Of a DNA stretch of 64,000 bases, positions 30,293-39,580 are shown piece by piece (the stretch's first letter is position 1; every line of letters starts with the position of its first letter). The notes under the pieces were generated by a model. That model saw only the letters and a program-made list of their open reading frames with translations, had not been told where the DNA came from and did not search any database. The position numbers and the translations under genes were made by a program. Source of the DNA: Vibrio ruber DSM 16370 (GTDB lineage Bacteria; Pseudomonadota; Gammaproteobacteria; Enterobacterales; Vibrionaceae); assembly GCF_900163965.1 (NCBI RefSeq), contig NZ_FULE01000006.1, positions 46,015 to 110,014 of the forward strand, written 5' to 3'.

Positions 30293-31270
30293 CTAAGGTG
30301 ATGGGTTGGCGGAGGTCGGTTGCTGTACCGACGGCACTTCATCACTATAGGTGGGCTTGCCTTGCAAAATACTGATATCCACCCGTCTGTTTTGAGCGCG
30401 TCCTCTGGCAGTATCATTCGAAGCAACCGGCTGCGTATCTGCCATACCGCGGACTTCCATTCTTTCATGATTAAAGCCGGGGACTTTTTCCATTTCCTGC
30501 GCGACCGAAACAGCCCGCTGCGCGGATAAATCCCAGTTTGAACGATACAACTCGGAATCGAGCGGCTGATTATCCGTATGACCTGAGATCCGGATAATAC
30601 CGGGGATATCTTTCACCAATTCTGCGATCTGCCGTACCAGTGGTCGGAATTTCGGTTGTAAAAATGCAGAATCTTTCGGGAATGCACCTTTTTCACGAAT
30701 ACGAATCACAATCTCCTGTCCGAGGTTTTCAACCTCGACAGCACCCTGTTCAATCTCGGTTGCTAACGCTTTTTGCAGATTTTCGGAGACAATTTCCATC
30801 TCTTCCGTGCTTGGTGACTGTGCCTGTTGCTGCTGGTCAACCGATTCATCATTCTGATTATCCTGCGTTGATGTTTCCGGAGACTGACCGCCGGTCAGAT
30901 CGCCTTCTTCACGTTGCGTCCCACCGGCACGATCCGCATCACCTTCCTGAAACTCAAGCGTTTGTTGGGTAATATCAATGGTTTGCTGCATAATGACATC
31001 GATTGGCGTCGGCTCCGGCCGCCCCGGTCTGAATTCCTGAGCAATCACACTGGTACCTTTCGGAATATCTTTCACCTCCAGTCGGTTCTGAACCCCGAAG
31101 GCGAATTTCATCGAGCCGGCAATCTGCTTAAACTTCAGAACATCCATTTCGGAGAAAGAGAGTAGCAACACGAAAAAGCACATCAGCAGAGACATGAGGT
31201 CAGAAAATGTCGCTAACCATGCAGGAGCACCCGGCGGAGGACATTTACACTTATTCTCTTCATCATCCAT
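30293..31270 (-). CDS. pomB: Sodium-driven flagellar stator protein PomB
   Basis: A 325-residue MotB-family stator subunit of the polar-flagellum Na+ motor. A single N-terminal helix carries the ion-binding Asp24 in ATFSDLMSLLMCFFVLLLSF. A long glutamine/acidic-rich periplasmic linker (about 100-175) leads to the OmpA-like peptidoglycan-binding domain (ISGHTDNQPLDS, NRRVDISI). The first about 100 residues follow Vibrio alginolyticus PomB closely. It is 17 bases downstream of pomA. Confidence 0.96.
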   Translation of the reverse strand: MDDEENKCKCPPPGAPAWLATFSDLMSLLMCFFVLLLSFSEMDVLKFKQIAGSMKFAFGVQNRLEVKDIPKGTSVIAQEFRPGRPEPTPIDVIMQQTIDITQQTLEFQEGDADRAGGTQREEGDLTGGQSPETSTQDNQNDESVDQQQQAQSPSTEEMEIVSENLQKALATEIEQGAVEVENLGQEIVIRIREKGAFPKDSAFLQPKFRPLVRQIAELVKDIPGIIRISGHTDNQPLDSELYRSNWDLSAQRAVSVAQEMEKVPGFNHERMEVRGMADTQPVASNDTARGRAQNRRVDISILQGKPTYSDEVPSVQQPTSANPSP

Positions 31271-31287
31271 CGCTAACTTCTCCGCGC

Positions 31288-32052
31288 TTATTCGTTGTCA
31301 ATATCCATCGCCCGCTTGCCTTCATTCAGATAGTTTTTCAAATATCCGTCAATCACACGAGGGTTTTGCCCATCCTGAATCGCCAGTACACCATCCATGA
31401 TGAGACGTCGATTCAACATTTCCTGCTCACGACGTAAAGCCAGCTTATCTGCGATCGGGAAAAACACCATGTTTGCCATGATCGCCCCGTAAAGTGTCGT
31501 CAACAATGCCACAGCCATTGCCGGACCAATGGATTTCGGGTCATCCATATTTGACAGCATCGCCACCAGACCAACCAGTGTCCCGATCATTCCCATTGCA
31601 GGTGCAACATCACCATAGGCTCGGAAGACCGCTGTTCCGGCCTCGTGACGCTCTTCTGTCAGTGAAATATCTTTTTGCAGGGCAGAACGCACAACGTCTG
31701 CATCATGACCATCGACCAACAGGTCAATGCCTTTCTGCATAAAGCTGTTACTGATTTCCATCTCTTCCAGAGCAAGAAATCCACCTTTGCGAGCCGCATC
31801 TGCCATTTCAACGATTCTGGCAATCAAATCTTCAGGTTCATCAGCCTTAAACATAAACGCTTTGGCTGCGATTTTCCCTGCTCCAAAAAATTGCCCGAAA
31901 GTAAACTTCATCATAACAACGCATGTTGAACCACCGACAACGATTAACACCGAGGTGATGTCCACGAACATCATCAGACCACCACCCAAAACCATGGCCA
32001 TTACGATAAAGGCTAAACCACCTATCAAACCAATCAGTGTAGCTAAATCCAC
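31288..32052 (-). CDS. pomA: Sodium-driven flagellar stator protein PomA
   Basis: A 254-residue MotA-family stator subunit with four transmembrane helices. The large cytoplasmic loop between TM2 and TM3 contains the charged segment that contacts FliG. The GTG start at 32052 gives VDLATLIGLIGG, aligned with the known PomA N-terminus, and follows GAGGAG at good spacing; an ATG six codons upstream lacks this support. It forms an operon with pomB behind a FliA-like promoter. Confidence 0.95.
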   Translation of the reverse strand: MDLATLIGLIGGLAFIVMAMVLGGGLMMFVDITSVLIVVGGSTCVVMMKFTFGQFFGAGKIAAKAFMFKADEPEDLIARIVEMADAARKGGFLALEEMEISNSFMQKGIDLLVDGHDADVVRSALQKDISLTEERHEAGTAVFRAYGDVAPAMGMIGTLVGLVAMLSNMDDPKSIGPAMAVALLTTLYGAIMANMVFFPIADKLALRREQEMLNRRLIMDGVLAIQDGQNPRVIDGYLKNYLNEGKRAMDIDNE

Positions 32053-32101
32053 GAAACACTCCTCATGCAACCATTCTATTTTGAGAGTTCTCTGACTCAG
32101 G

Positions 32102-32127
32102 GTATCGGCAACGGTATCAAATCTTTA
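32102..32127 (-). promoter_or_regulatory. FliA (sigma-28)-like promoter of pomAB
   Basis: On the minus strand TAAAGATT (32127-32120), a 10-base spacer, then GCCGATAC (32109-32102). The sigma-28 consensus is TAAAGTTT-N11-GCCGATAA, so the spacer is one base short. The start would be about 40 bases upstream of the pomA GTG. Confidence 0.6.
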
Positions 32128-32640
32128 ACTAAATTATGGACGCTATCTGCAAAAAAATGCAGTAAAGTCTTTATATTACCCAACTCTTTCCCACAATCAT
32201 CTCAAGATACAATGACAATATAAATCCGTCACGTCACATCAACACTTGATGTGCTCAGAATCAGGCGTCGGTGGGAAACTGCGTATAAGTTTATACCGAA
32301 AACCAATAAAAAATCATAGATGCTTCCCTTAATCCTCACCAAAGCCCGATATTTATGATCTCTGGCAAAACTTATGATATTAAGCTGCATCATCACGTAA
32401 CAAGAGAACAAAGGGTAGTTTAGGGTAAACACACTATCTGTCTAAATCATGTCAGCCCGGACATATCAGACAATCGCCCACACACATCATCAATAAAAAC
32501 TGAACAACACCCTTCTTAGCGATTGATTTTTTCGAATTCGAGAGCAAAATTGTGTTGCAGGAGTAAATTCTTCCGGTTCTATTTGACCATCTTCACGCCC
32601 TGCGGTAACTTTCCCCCATTCCTCACCGATTGGAAGTTCT
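32128..32640. other. Intergenic region pomA / xseB
   Basis: About 510 bases without a convincing gene. CACATCA...TGATGTG (about 32236-32253) is the only inverted repeat I noted. It should hold the promoter of the xseB-ispA-dxs operon. Confidence 0.4.
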
Positions 32641-32895
32641 ATGGCGAGCAAAAAACCTGAAAATATGTCATATGAGGCCACAATTGAAGAGTTGGATACG
32701 TTAGTCAACCAACTTGAAAATGGTGATTTGCCCTTGGATGACGCATTGAAAACCTTTGAACGGGGTATTGCACTGGCACGAGCCGGTCAGGCGAAACTCA
32801 ACGATGCTGAACAGCGAGTTAAAATCTTGCTCAGTGATAGTGACGAAGCAGCCCTGAGTGATTTTGTCGAATCTGATGATCAATCAGAAGTATAA
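32641..32895 (+). CDS. xseB: Exodeoxyribonuclease VII small subunit
   Basis: An 84-residue helical protein that forms ExoVII with XseA. It matches XseB through SYEATIEELDTLVNQLENGDLPLDDALKTFERG. It heads the xseB-ispA-dxs operon, a conserved order. Confidence 0.95.
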   Translation: MASKKPENMSYEATIEELDTLVNQLENGDLPLDDALKTFERGIALARAGQAKLNDAEQRVKILLSDSDEAALSDFVESDDQSEV

Positions 32896-32906
32896 GTCCA
32901 TATCAT

Positions 32907-33791
32907 ATGATAACCACCCTAAGCACTTATCAAACCCGGAATAACCAGCAGTTAAATCGCTGGCTTGAGCAATTACCGCATCAGGACCAATCCTTGATTG
33001 AAGCGATGCGCTACGGGCTGTTGTTAGGCGGAAAGCGCATTCGTCCCTATCTGGTTTACATCACCGGCCTGATGCTAGGATGTCAACAAGAAGAGCTTGA
33101 TACACCGGCATCGGCGATTGAATGTATCCATGCCTATTCCCTGATCCATGACGATTTACCGGCCATGGACGATGATTCATTGCGTCGCGGGCAGCCTACC
33201 TGCCATATCCGCTTTAACGAAGCGACCGCGATTCTGACCGGAGATGCCTTACAGACGCTGGCTTTTTCCATTCTTGCCGAAGGGACACTGGCAGAGAATG
33301 CCGAGCCTTACCGGATCAAAATGATTCAGGCTTTGGCACAAGCGTCCGGTGCAATGGGAATGTGTATGGGACAAGCGCTGGATCTCGAAGCCGAACGTCG
33401 TCAAGTGACTTTGCACGAATTAGAAGAAATACATCGCCATAAAACAGGTGCATTGATCCGATGTGCCGTGCGTCTCGGAGCGCTATCAGCCGGTGAAAAA
33501 GGTCAGGCGATTCTGCCCTATCTGGATCGTTATGCCGATGCAATCGGTCTTGCATTTCAAGTTCAGGATGACATTCTGGATATTATCAGTGATACCCAAA
33601 CACTGGGGAAACCGCAAGGTTCCGATTCTAAGCATCACAAAAGTACTTATCCCTCATTACTGGGACTCGACGGAGCCGAGCAGAAAACACAGTCTTTATT
33701 GAATGAAGCAATTCAGACTCTGGCATCCATTCCTTATAATACTGATTTACTTGAACAGTTCGCTCGATATGTGATTGAGCGGAGAAGTTAA
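32907..33791 (+). CDS. ispA: Farnesyl diphosphate synthase (geranyltranstransferase)
   Basis: A 294-residue prenyltransferase that condenses DMAPP/GPP with IPP to FPP. It has the first Asp-rich motif DDLPAMDDD (residues 82-90), GGKRIRP, the second Asp-rich motif QVQDDILD, and the C-terminal KSTYPSLLG. It starts 11 bases after xseB. Confidence 0.96.
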   Translation: MITTLSTYQTRNNQQLNRWLEQLPHQDQSLIEAMRYGLLLGGKRIRPYLVYITGLMLGCQQEELDTPASAIECIHAYSLIHDDLPAMDDDSLRRGQPTCHIRFNEATAILTGDALQTLAFSILAEGTLAENAEPYRIKMIQALAQASGAMGMCMGQALDLEAERRQVTLHELEEIHRHKTGALIRCAVRLGALSAGEKGQAILPYLDRYADAIGLAFQVQDDILDIISDTQTLGKPQGSDSKHHKSTYPSLLGLDGAEQKTQSLLNEAIQTLASIPYNTDLLEQFARYVIERRS

Positions 33792-33812
33792 TAAGATCAT
33801 AAGCATAAAATA

Positions 33813-35675
33813 ATGACTCTTGATATTTCAAAATATCCGACACTGGCATTGGCAAATACACCTCAGGAGCTGAGAACGCTGCCGAAAGACATGCTCCCGA
33901 AATTGTGTGAAGAGCTGAGAACTTATCTGCTCAATTCGGTCAGTCAGTCCAGCGGACATCTTGCCTCCGGTTTAGGGACAGTCGAACTGACTGTTGCGCT
34001 TCACTATGTCTATGAAACACCATTTGATCGGTTGATCTGGGATGTTGGTCATCAGGCCTACCCGCATAAGATCCTGACCGGCAGACGCGAAGCCATGTCG
34101 ACAATCCGCCAAAAAGACGGCTTGCACCCATTCCCGTGGCGTGAAGAGAGCGAATATGACACCTTATCGGTCGGTCACTCGTCTACCTCGATTAGTGCTG
34201 CTCTGGGGATGGCAATTTGTGCCGATAAAGAAGGAAAATCAAGAAAAGTTGTCAGTGTGATCGGTGATGGAGCGATTACCGCAGGGATGGCTTTTGAGGC
34301 GATGAATCACGCAGGCGATCTCCATCCTGACATGTTGGTGATTCTCAATGATAATGAAATGTCCATTTCAGAAAATGTCGGTGCTCTGAATAATCACTTG
34401 GCACAACTGCTCTCCGGTCATTTCTATACCTCAATCCGCGAAGGCGGTAAGAAAGTTCTTTCCGGTCTGCCACCGATTAAAGAATTCGCCAAGAAAACCG
34501 AAGAACACCTGAAAGGCATGGTGGTTCCGGGCACGTTATTTGAAGAACTCGGCTTTAACTATATCGGCCCGGTTGACGGACATGATGTCGTTGAGCTGGC
34601 GAAAACGCTGAAGAATATGCGCGAACTCAAAGGCCCGCAATTTCTGCATATCATGACCAAAAAAGGCAAAGGTTACGAGCAAGCCGAAAAAGATCCGATT
34701 GGCTATCATGCAGTGCCGAAGTTTGACCCCAATGGGACATCACTGCCTAAAAATAGCGGGGCACTCCCAACCTATTCAAAAGTCTTCGGTGATTTTCTCT
34801 GCGATATGGCTGCGCTTGATCCAAAATTGCTGGCGATCACGCCTGCGATGCGAGAAGGCTCCGGCATGGTGGAGTTTTCCAAAGCCTATCCTGAACAATA
34901 TTTTGACGTCGCTATCGCTGAGCAACACGCGGTGACATTAGCGACCGGAATGGCGATTAGTGGCTATCATCCGATTGTTGCCATCTATTCAACCTTCCTG
35001 CAACGGGGCTATGACCAGTTAATTCATGATGTAGCCATTATGGATTTACCGGTGATGTTTGCCATTGACCGGGCAGGTCTGGTCGGCGCCGACGGGCAAA
35101 CCCATCAGGGCGCATTCGATCTCAGCTTTCTGCGCTGTATTCCCAATATGGTCATTATGGCACCGAGTGATGAGAATGAGTGCCGGCAAATGCTTTATAC
35201 CGGTCATCAACATTCAGGGCCAAGTGCGGTGCGCTACCCGAGAGGCACAGGTACAGGCGCTGAAATCCAGCATCAGTTTACTGCGCTGGAAATCGGTAAA
35301 GGCCGCATCGTGAGACAAGGTAAAAAAGTAGCCATTCTCAATTTTGGTGCTTTACTGCCACATGCGCTGACGGCGGCTGAAACACTGGATGCCACCGTTG
35401 CGGATATGCGCTTTGTTAAACCATTGGATGAAACACTGATTCGAGAGCTTGCACAGCACCATGATGTGCTCGTCACACTGGAAGAAAATGCGATTGCCGG
35501 TGGTGCCGGTGCCGGGGTGATTGAATTTCTGATGAAAGAAAAGCTGCTGAAGCCCACTTTAAATCTGGGATTACCGGATCACTTTGTCCATCAGGGGACG
35601 CAAAGCGAATTACATGCCGAACTCGGATTAGATGCTGCGGGTATTGAGCAGGCCATACGCGATTACATTCAATAA
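33813..35675 (+). CDS. dxs: 1-deoxy-D-xylulose-5-phosphate synthase
   Basis: A 620-residue thiamine-dependent transketolase-like enzyme, the entry step of the MEP isoprenoid pathway. It shows [17 protein letters not shown], the ThDP motif [15 protein letters not shown], and [12 protein letters not shown] with the pyrimidine domain. Length matches the family. It follows ispA by 21 bases in the same operon, giving the first enzyme and a late prenyltransferase of one pathway. Confidence 0.97.
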   Translation: MTLDISKYPTLALANTPQELRTLPKDMLPKLCEELRTYLLNSVSQSSGHLASGLGTVELTVALHYVYETPFDRLIWDVGHQAYPHKILTGRREAMSTIRQKDGLHPFPWREESEYDTLSVGHSSTSISAALGMAICADKEGKSRKVVSVIGDGAITAGMAFEAMNHAGDLHPDMLVILNDNEMSISENVGALNNHLAQLLSGHFYTSIREGGKKVLSGLPPIKEFAKKTEEHLKGMVVPGTLFEELGFNYIGPVDGHDVVELAKTLKNMRELKGPQFLHIMTKKGKGYEQAEKDPIGYHAVPKFDPNGTSLPKNSGALPTYSKVFGDFLCDMAALDPKLLAITPAMREGSGMVEFSKAYPEQYFDVAIAEQHAVTLATGMAISGYHPIVAIYSTFLQRGYDQLIHDVAIMDLPVMFAIDRAGLVGADGQTHQGAFDLSFLRCIPNMVIMAPSDENECRQMLYTGHQHSGPSAVRYPRGTGTGAEIQHQFTALEIGKGRIVRQGKKVAILNFGALLPHALTAAETLDATVADMRFVKPLDETLIRELAQHHDVLVTLEENAIAGGAGAGVIEFLMKEKLLKPTLNLGLPDHFVHQGTQSELHAELGLDAAGIEQAIRDYIQ

Positions 35676-35731
35676 GCGCCATTATCATCTGTTGATTAAG
35701 TTAACCGTTGATTTCAATCTGCGACCCCCAT

Positions 35732-35757
35732 AAAAAAACTCCCGCGGGAGTTTTTTT
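35732..35757. terminator. Bidirectional terminator between dxs and truC
   Basis: AAAAAAACTCCCGCGGGAGTTTTTTT, a fully palindromic terminator between convergent genes. Confidence 0.92.
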
Positions 35758-35781
35758 ATGGCTTCGTGTTGATGGTTATGG

Positions 35782-36525
35782 TCACTGACTATCCCACCGT
35801 TCAATCACACCGGACCAGCCGAAATGCCCGAATAATTGTTGCCATGATTGGTCGAATGAAGCCTGAATAGTGACGGATTCTCCGGTAATTGGATGAACGA
35901 AACTGAGGCGCGAAGCATGAAGTAACAGTCGGTGACAATCGTAGTGGGTGCGAAACAGACGATTGTGTTTACCATCCCCATGCGTCGTATCACCGACAAT
36001 CGGATGACTTAAATGATGCATATGGCGTCGCAGCTGATGTTTACGCCCCGTCCGGGGCTTCATTTCAATCAATCCATAGCGACTGGTCGGGAAACGACCG
36101 GTGGAATACGGCACTTCAACTTTAGCCAACGGCCGATAAGCGGTGACAGCCGGTTGTGCAGGTTTATCCGTTTTGACGTGCTTATCGGCGATCTTATCCA
36201 GCTCCTCGACGAGCGGATAATCAAGCACTGCTGCTTGTTCAATCCATCCCCGCACCACCGCATGATAGGTTTTCTCCATCTGATGACTGGCAAATAATGG
36301 CATCACCTGTGCAGCGACTTCACTGGATAACGCAAACACCAATACCCCGGAGGTCGGCCGATCAAGCCGGTGTACGGGAAAAACATGCTGGCCAATCTGA
36401 TCACGTAACGTCTGCATCACAAAGCGGGTTTCATGTTTATCCAGCCAGGAGCGGTGTACCAGCATGCCAGCAGGCTTATTGACGGCGATCAGGAACTCGT
36501 CCTGATAAATAATTTCAAGCACCAC
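35782..36525 (-). CDS. truC: tRNA pseudouridine(65) synthase
   Basis: A 247-residue RluA-family synthase. The catalytic aspartate is in HRLDRPTSGVL. The family signatures NKPAGMLVHRSWLD, EELDKIADKH and RTGRKHQLRRHMHHL follow E. coli TruC along its length. The start is a GTG: 36525 has GAGGAG seven bases upstream; GTG 36522 aligns with the E. coli N-terminus (MLEILYQDE). Either overlaps the yqcC stop, so yqcC-truC are coupled. Confidence 0.93.
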   Translation of the reverse strand: MVLEIIYQDEFLIAVNKPAGMLVHRSWLDKHETRFVMQTLRDQIGQHVFPVHRLDRPTSGVLVFALSSEVAAQVMPLFASHQMEKTYHAVVRGWIEQAAVLDYPLVEELDKIADKHVKTDKPAQPAVTAYRPLAKVEVPYSTGRFPTSRYGLIEMKPRTGRKHQLRRHMHHLSHPIVGDTTHGDGKHNRLFRTHYDCHRLLLHASRLSFVHPITGESVTIQASFDQSWQQLFGHFGWSGVIERWDSQ

Positions 36526-36832
36526 GACAGTGCTCCTCAATCTTGATTAATGTGGCAATCACCGGCTGATAACCCGGATTGTCCTGCCAGGCTTCAATAA
36601 AGTACGGTGTCATTGCAAACCCGCTCGGAACGGTGGCGGTGAGCATTCGTTGTCGCATTTGCGGAATAAAAATCCACTGGAGCCACTGTTCCGGTAATAA
36701 CGTATCCACGGCAAATGGCTGCTGACTCGATAAATCCTGCACCGATGGCGGCCTGTCCTGCCAGAGCTGCAACATTTTGAGACATTGTTCGAGTTCATTT
36801 AATGATTGATTTAATTGGTAATATTTTGACAT
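36515..36832 (-). CDS. yqcC: YqcC-family protein
   Basis: A 105-residue helical cytosolic protein of the YqcC family (QPFAVDTLLPEQWLQWIFIPRM-type core). Function unknown. The start at 36832 gives the family length; an upstream ATG at 36871 would add 13 residues and no ribosome site supports either strongly. It is coupled with truC, as in E. coli. Confidence 0.85.
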   Translation of the reverse strand: MSKYYQLNQSLNELEQCLKMLQLWQDRPPSVQDLSSQQPFAVDTLLPEQWLQWIFIPQMRQRMLTATVPSGFAMTPYFIEAWQDNPGYQPVIATLIKIEEHCRGA

Positions 36833-36968
36833 AAAGAAAAAACGACTTGAAATCGGCAGATAGGGTACCATGTATTGAAGACAAAACTAAACTTATCCCA
36901 GCGGCTAAGATGCTGTGATTCCGGCAGGAATCCTCTTCGACAACATTAGCCAGACAAGAACGGAACTT

Positions 36969-38009
36969 ATGAAAACAATATATACCCTGACCGAGCTCCT
37001 GAAGCAAAGTGGTTGTCAATATCAGGTTGTTGATCTCGGACGCCGCATTCAGTCCATCAATCCGGAAAGCTTTGCCAAAATAGAGCAGGCACAGCAAGCC
37101 TATCCTTATCCGCTCCGGCAAACGGCTCGGCTGGCAATTGTTTACTGGAATGAAACCAAACAGCCTTGGATTTGGTTTTTACAGTTTCAACTGGATGAAC
37201 GAGGACTGCTGCAACCCACAGATATCAGTGAGTTTATCCGTTTTATGCTGGAAGCAATGGGCACCCGGATTCATCAGAACCTGACTGAAGAACAGCAACA
37301 GAAACTGGCAAACAATCCCTATACCTTCACCCCACCGGAAGAAAAAATGGCCGTATTTCATAGTCAGGTGAGAGCGATGCTCAAATTACCGGCCAGTCAA
37401 TACTATGAACATGCACAATGCTATTTTCAGGGAAAACTTGGCTGGAACAATTGGCAAACGATCGGATTACAAGGTATCACCGATATTTGTGCCCGGCTGG
37501 GGCAGGAACAAAACGCACCAAGCCTGCTCAGAGCGCTCAATCATCTCCCGTCAGAGCCTTGCTATGCATTACTGGGGGCTTTGGAACACACACCGCTGAC
37601 CGAAAAAATTGCCGATAAACTGCAAGCCATGGTGGATGAAGAAATTCAGCAAAGCGCTCCTGATCTGTTCTTTTTATCCGCTTTACTGCGGGCCTTGTCC
37701 GGCGCCCCGGGTCAACAATTGAAGCAAGCTGTTGCCAATTTACTGGCACAACCACAACTGTGTCATGCCGAAATATTAATCGGCATTGCCGGTCGCAGCT
37801 GGTCAGCACTCACGGCGCCACAGCCAGCCGAGTTGTTCCTGACCCGACTGGCTCAAACCGGTCAGCAAACACTATTTAATCAGCTCTTTGCCGATCTCGT
37901 CATGCTTCCTGAACTGAGGGTAATTTTATTGCCGTTACTGCATACAACCGTGTCTGAAGAGTTGGCTAACGCACTGGCAACGCTCCAGCAACAAACCAGA
38001 AGTCGGTAA
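36969..38009 (+). CDS. DUF3549-family protein
   Basis: A 346-residue soluble, mostly helical protein that I recognise as the Vibrio-type DUF3549 family. Internal features are YTLTELLKQSGCQYQVVDLG near the start and a series of HEAT-like helical pairs later. No catalytic motif is visible. The start at 36969 follows GGAAC; the frame is open upstream to 36915. It is directly followed, with no gap, by the DUF3301 gene, suggesting joint function. Confidence 0.75.
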   Translation: MKTIYTLTELLKQSGCQYQVVDLGRRIQSINPESFAKIEQAQQAYPYPLRQTARLAIVYWNETKQPWIWFLQFQLDERGLLQPTDISEFIRFMLEAMGTRIHQNLTEEQQQKLANNPYTFTPPEEKMAVFHSQVRAMLKLPASQYYEHAQCYFQGKLGWNNWQTIGLQGITDICARLGQEQNAPSLLRALNHLPSEPCYALLGALEHTPLTEKIADKLQAMVDEEIQQSAPDLFFLSALLRALSGAPGQQLKQAVANLLAQPQLCHAEILIGIAGRSWSALTAPQPAELFLTRLAQTGQQTLFNQLFADLVMLPELRVILLPLLHTTVSEELANALATLQQQTRSR

Positions 38010-38306
38010 ATGATGCAGGATTTAATAACAATTGTGTTGGTTTGCTGTGGCTGCTTCTTATTCTGGCAGCAACGGCGTCAGGCCGAAATTGCCAGACAGA
38101 CGATTGAAAGAAAATGCCAGCAACTGGAATTGCAAGTGGTCAGCATTACGTTCAAACACCGTTTCATCAATGAACAACGACGCTGGCGCTGGCACACCAG
38201 ATACACATTCGAGTTTTCGTCTTTGGGCGATGACTGCTATGAGGGGTATTTGGATATGATCCGTTTCACCCCTGCCAAATTCTTTGTGCCGGTTCATCGG
38301 CTGTGA
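38010..38306 (+). CDS. DUF3301-family small membrane protein
   Basis: A 98-residue protein with one N-terminal transmembrane helix (about 5-20) and a basic, aromatic cytosolic part (RRWRWHTRYTFEFSS). The DUF3301 assignment is from memory of the family. Its start codon follows the stop of the DUF3549 gene immediately. Its 3' end overlaps the convergent GNAT gene by 41 bases. Confidence 0.75.
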   Translation: MMQDLITIVLVCCGCFLFWQQRRQAEIARQTIERKCQQLELQVVSITFKHRFINEQRRWRWHTRYTFEFSSLGDDCYEGYLDMIRFTPAKFFVPVHRL

Positions 38307-38775
38307 GTTGATACTCGTAGAGCGTCTCTGGGGTTTGCGATAATGTGGGACGGGAGGTAAACCCTAGTTTGCGCATTAAAGCGACGGCAGGCTGATTCTG
38401 TTCATTGACGAAAATCCGAATTTTTTTCAATGAAAAACGTAAAGATATATTTTGTAAAAAAGCACCCAATGCTTCCGTGCCATAACCTTTACCCCAATAA
38501 ATACGACTAAGGATAAACTGGAGTTCCCCGACCTCTTTTTCATGCAGATCTAAAGCAAGATGCCCCATATATTCACGATGTTCATTATCAACAATCGCCA
38601 TTGCGTGGACATTTGAATCCGTCAAAACCTGATGAAACTTTGCCCGGGCACTGGACACACTGAACGGCTGCTGATGAAACAACCGGTTTCCCGGGGAACA
38701 TAACAGTGATAGAAAATCGAACTCATATTCATCCGTATAAGGCAGCAAAAGCATTCTTTGCGTTGCTATTGTCAC
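38266..38775 (-). CDS. GNAT-family N-acetyltransferase (RimJ-like)
   Basis: A 169-residue acetyltransferase. The acetyl-CoA pyrophosphate loop is seen in YWGKGYGTEALGAFL, and the late motif NQPAVALMRKLGF matches the RimJ/RimL branch. The substrate is unknown. Its end overlaps the DUF3301 gene on the other strand by 41 bases. Confidence 0.85.
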   Translation of the reverse strand: MTIATQRMLLLPYTDEYEFDFLSLLCSPGNRLFHQQPFSVSSARAKFHQVLTDSNVHAMAIVDNEHREYMGHLALDLHEKEVGELQFILSRIYWGKGYGTEALGAFLQNISLRFSLKKIRIFVNEQNQPAVALMRKLGFTSRPTLSQTPETLYEYQLTADEPAQRIWQG

Positions 38776-38897
38776 AATTCATCCTTGTTCCATTCGCCCG
38801 AATCTAATCATTCGCTGCAAACGTCAGAGTTAAAAATCAATCAAGATTGATTCAATTTACAGGTATGGCAGATGCCAGTCTCCGGAATAGAAATGGC
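38776..38897. other. Gap between GNAT gene and csrB terminator
   Basis: About 120 AT-rich bases. It should hold the GNAT promoter (minus strand). No gene is visible. Confidence 0.4.
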
Positions 38898-39316
38898 GGA
38901 AAGCCCCGACACCATAATGGCATCGGGGCTTAGTCTTACAGTAGCGATCCGGCCACCAATAAGAGCTCCCTGCATCATCCATAACGAAGGCTAATCCTTC
39001 AACCTATCCTTGCATCGCATCCGAGCGGTGTCCTCAGTTATCCGTAACACTGGCTTTCCTGTATCCAGTACACATCACTCTTCCTTAAGCGGTTTCCGTC
39101 ATCATCCTGATGGTTTTCAATCACGCTGAACATCATGTTATTGAAAGTGATGGTTGTTCAAAGTGATCGTTTTACGCTTCCTGCAACAGACATCATGCCT
39201 GTTGTCGCTTCCCTACGCTGTCCTAGGCTCTCCAGCCTGAATGCATCCCAGACATTCACCTTCATTCCCGAAGACATCATTCCTTGATGCTTTTATCCAT
39301 GTCGTTCCCTGCCGAC
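38898..39316 (-). ncRNA. csrB: CsrB-family small RNA (CsrA-sequestering)
   Basis: A non-coding minus-strand transcript of about 419 bases. It starts GTCGGCAGGGAACGAC, close to E. coli CsrB (GTCGACAGGGAG), directly after a good promoter. It contains 22 GGA triplets, many in hairpin loops as AGGA or GGGA (for example ATCAGGATGAT, TTGCAGGAAGCG, ATGCAGGGAGCTC). It ends in a strong stem, AAGCCCCGA...TCGGGGCTT (38901-38931), with only a short T run. Such RNAs titrate CsrA/RsmA; in Vibrio they are made under VarS/VarA control. A VarA box lies 167 bases upstream. E. coli csrB lies between syd and yqcC; here yqcC is about 2 kb away. Vibrios carry several copies, so the exact paralogue is open. Confidence 0.92.
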
Positions 39317-39322
39317 CCGTTC

Positions 39323-39351
39323 AATGTACGACGTTTGCATTTTTCCGACAA
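39323..39351 (-). promoter_or_regulatory. Promoter of csrB
   Basis: -35 TTGTCG (39351-39346), 17-base spacer, -10 TACATT (39328-39323), then six bases to the G at 39316 that begins the CsrB-like sequence. Confidence 0.75.
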
Positions 39352-39474
39352 CACACTGGTCTGCTCACTTTATAACCACCCCTGCAACAACGAAATAAAA
39401 TAAATAAAAATCAAAACCTTATAATAAATTAGAGCATTTATACCATCATAAATACCGCTATCTCTCACAGCACT

Positions 39475-39492
39475 TGTAAGCGATCTCTTACA
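39475..39492. promoter_or_regulatory. VarA/GacA (UvrY) box
   Basis: TGTAAG-CGATCT-CTTACA, an 18-base palindrome with perfect arms matching the GacA-family upstream activating sequence. Its centre is about 167 bases upstream of the csrB start, a distance typical for these genes. Confidence 0.85.
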
Positions 39493-39580
39493 AACCAATT
39501 AGCGCTTTTGTTGCTGCCCTATCCAGCGTAAAATTGCCTTATTACAGCGCATACATTGAAGGTCTCAAAAAAGGATAATT

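Noticed and set aside
32229..32432. Minus-strand ORF in the pomA-xseB gap
   Set aside because: No ribosome site, composition not protein-like, no recognisable motif.
39362..39374. TATAAA on the minus strand as an alternative csrB -10
   Set aside because: No -35 at proper distance, and the TTGTCG-N17-TACATT promoter puts the start exactly at the CsrB-like 5' end.
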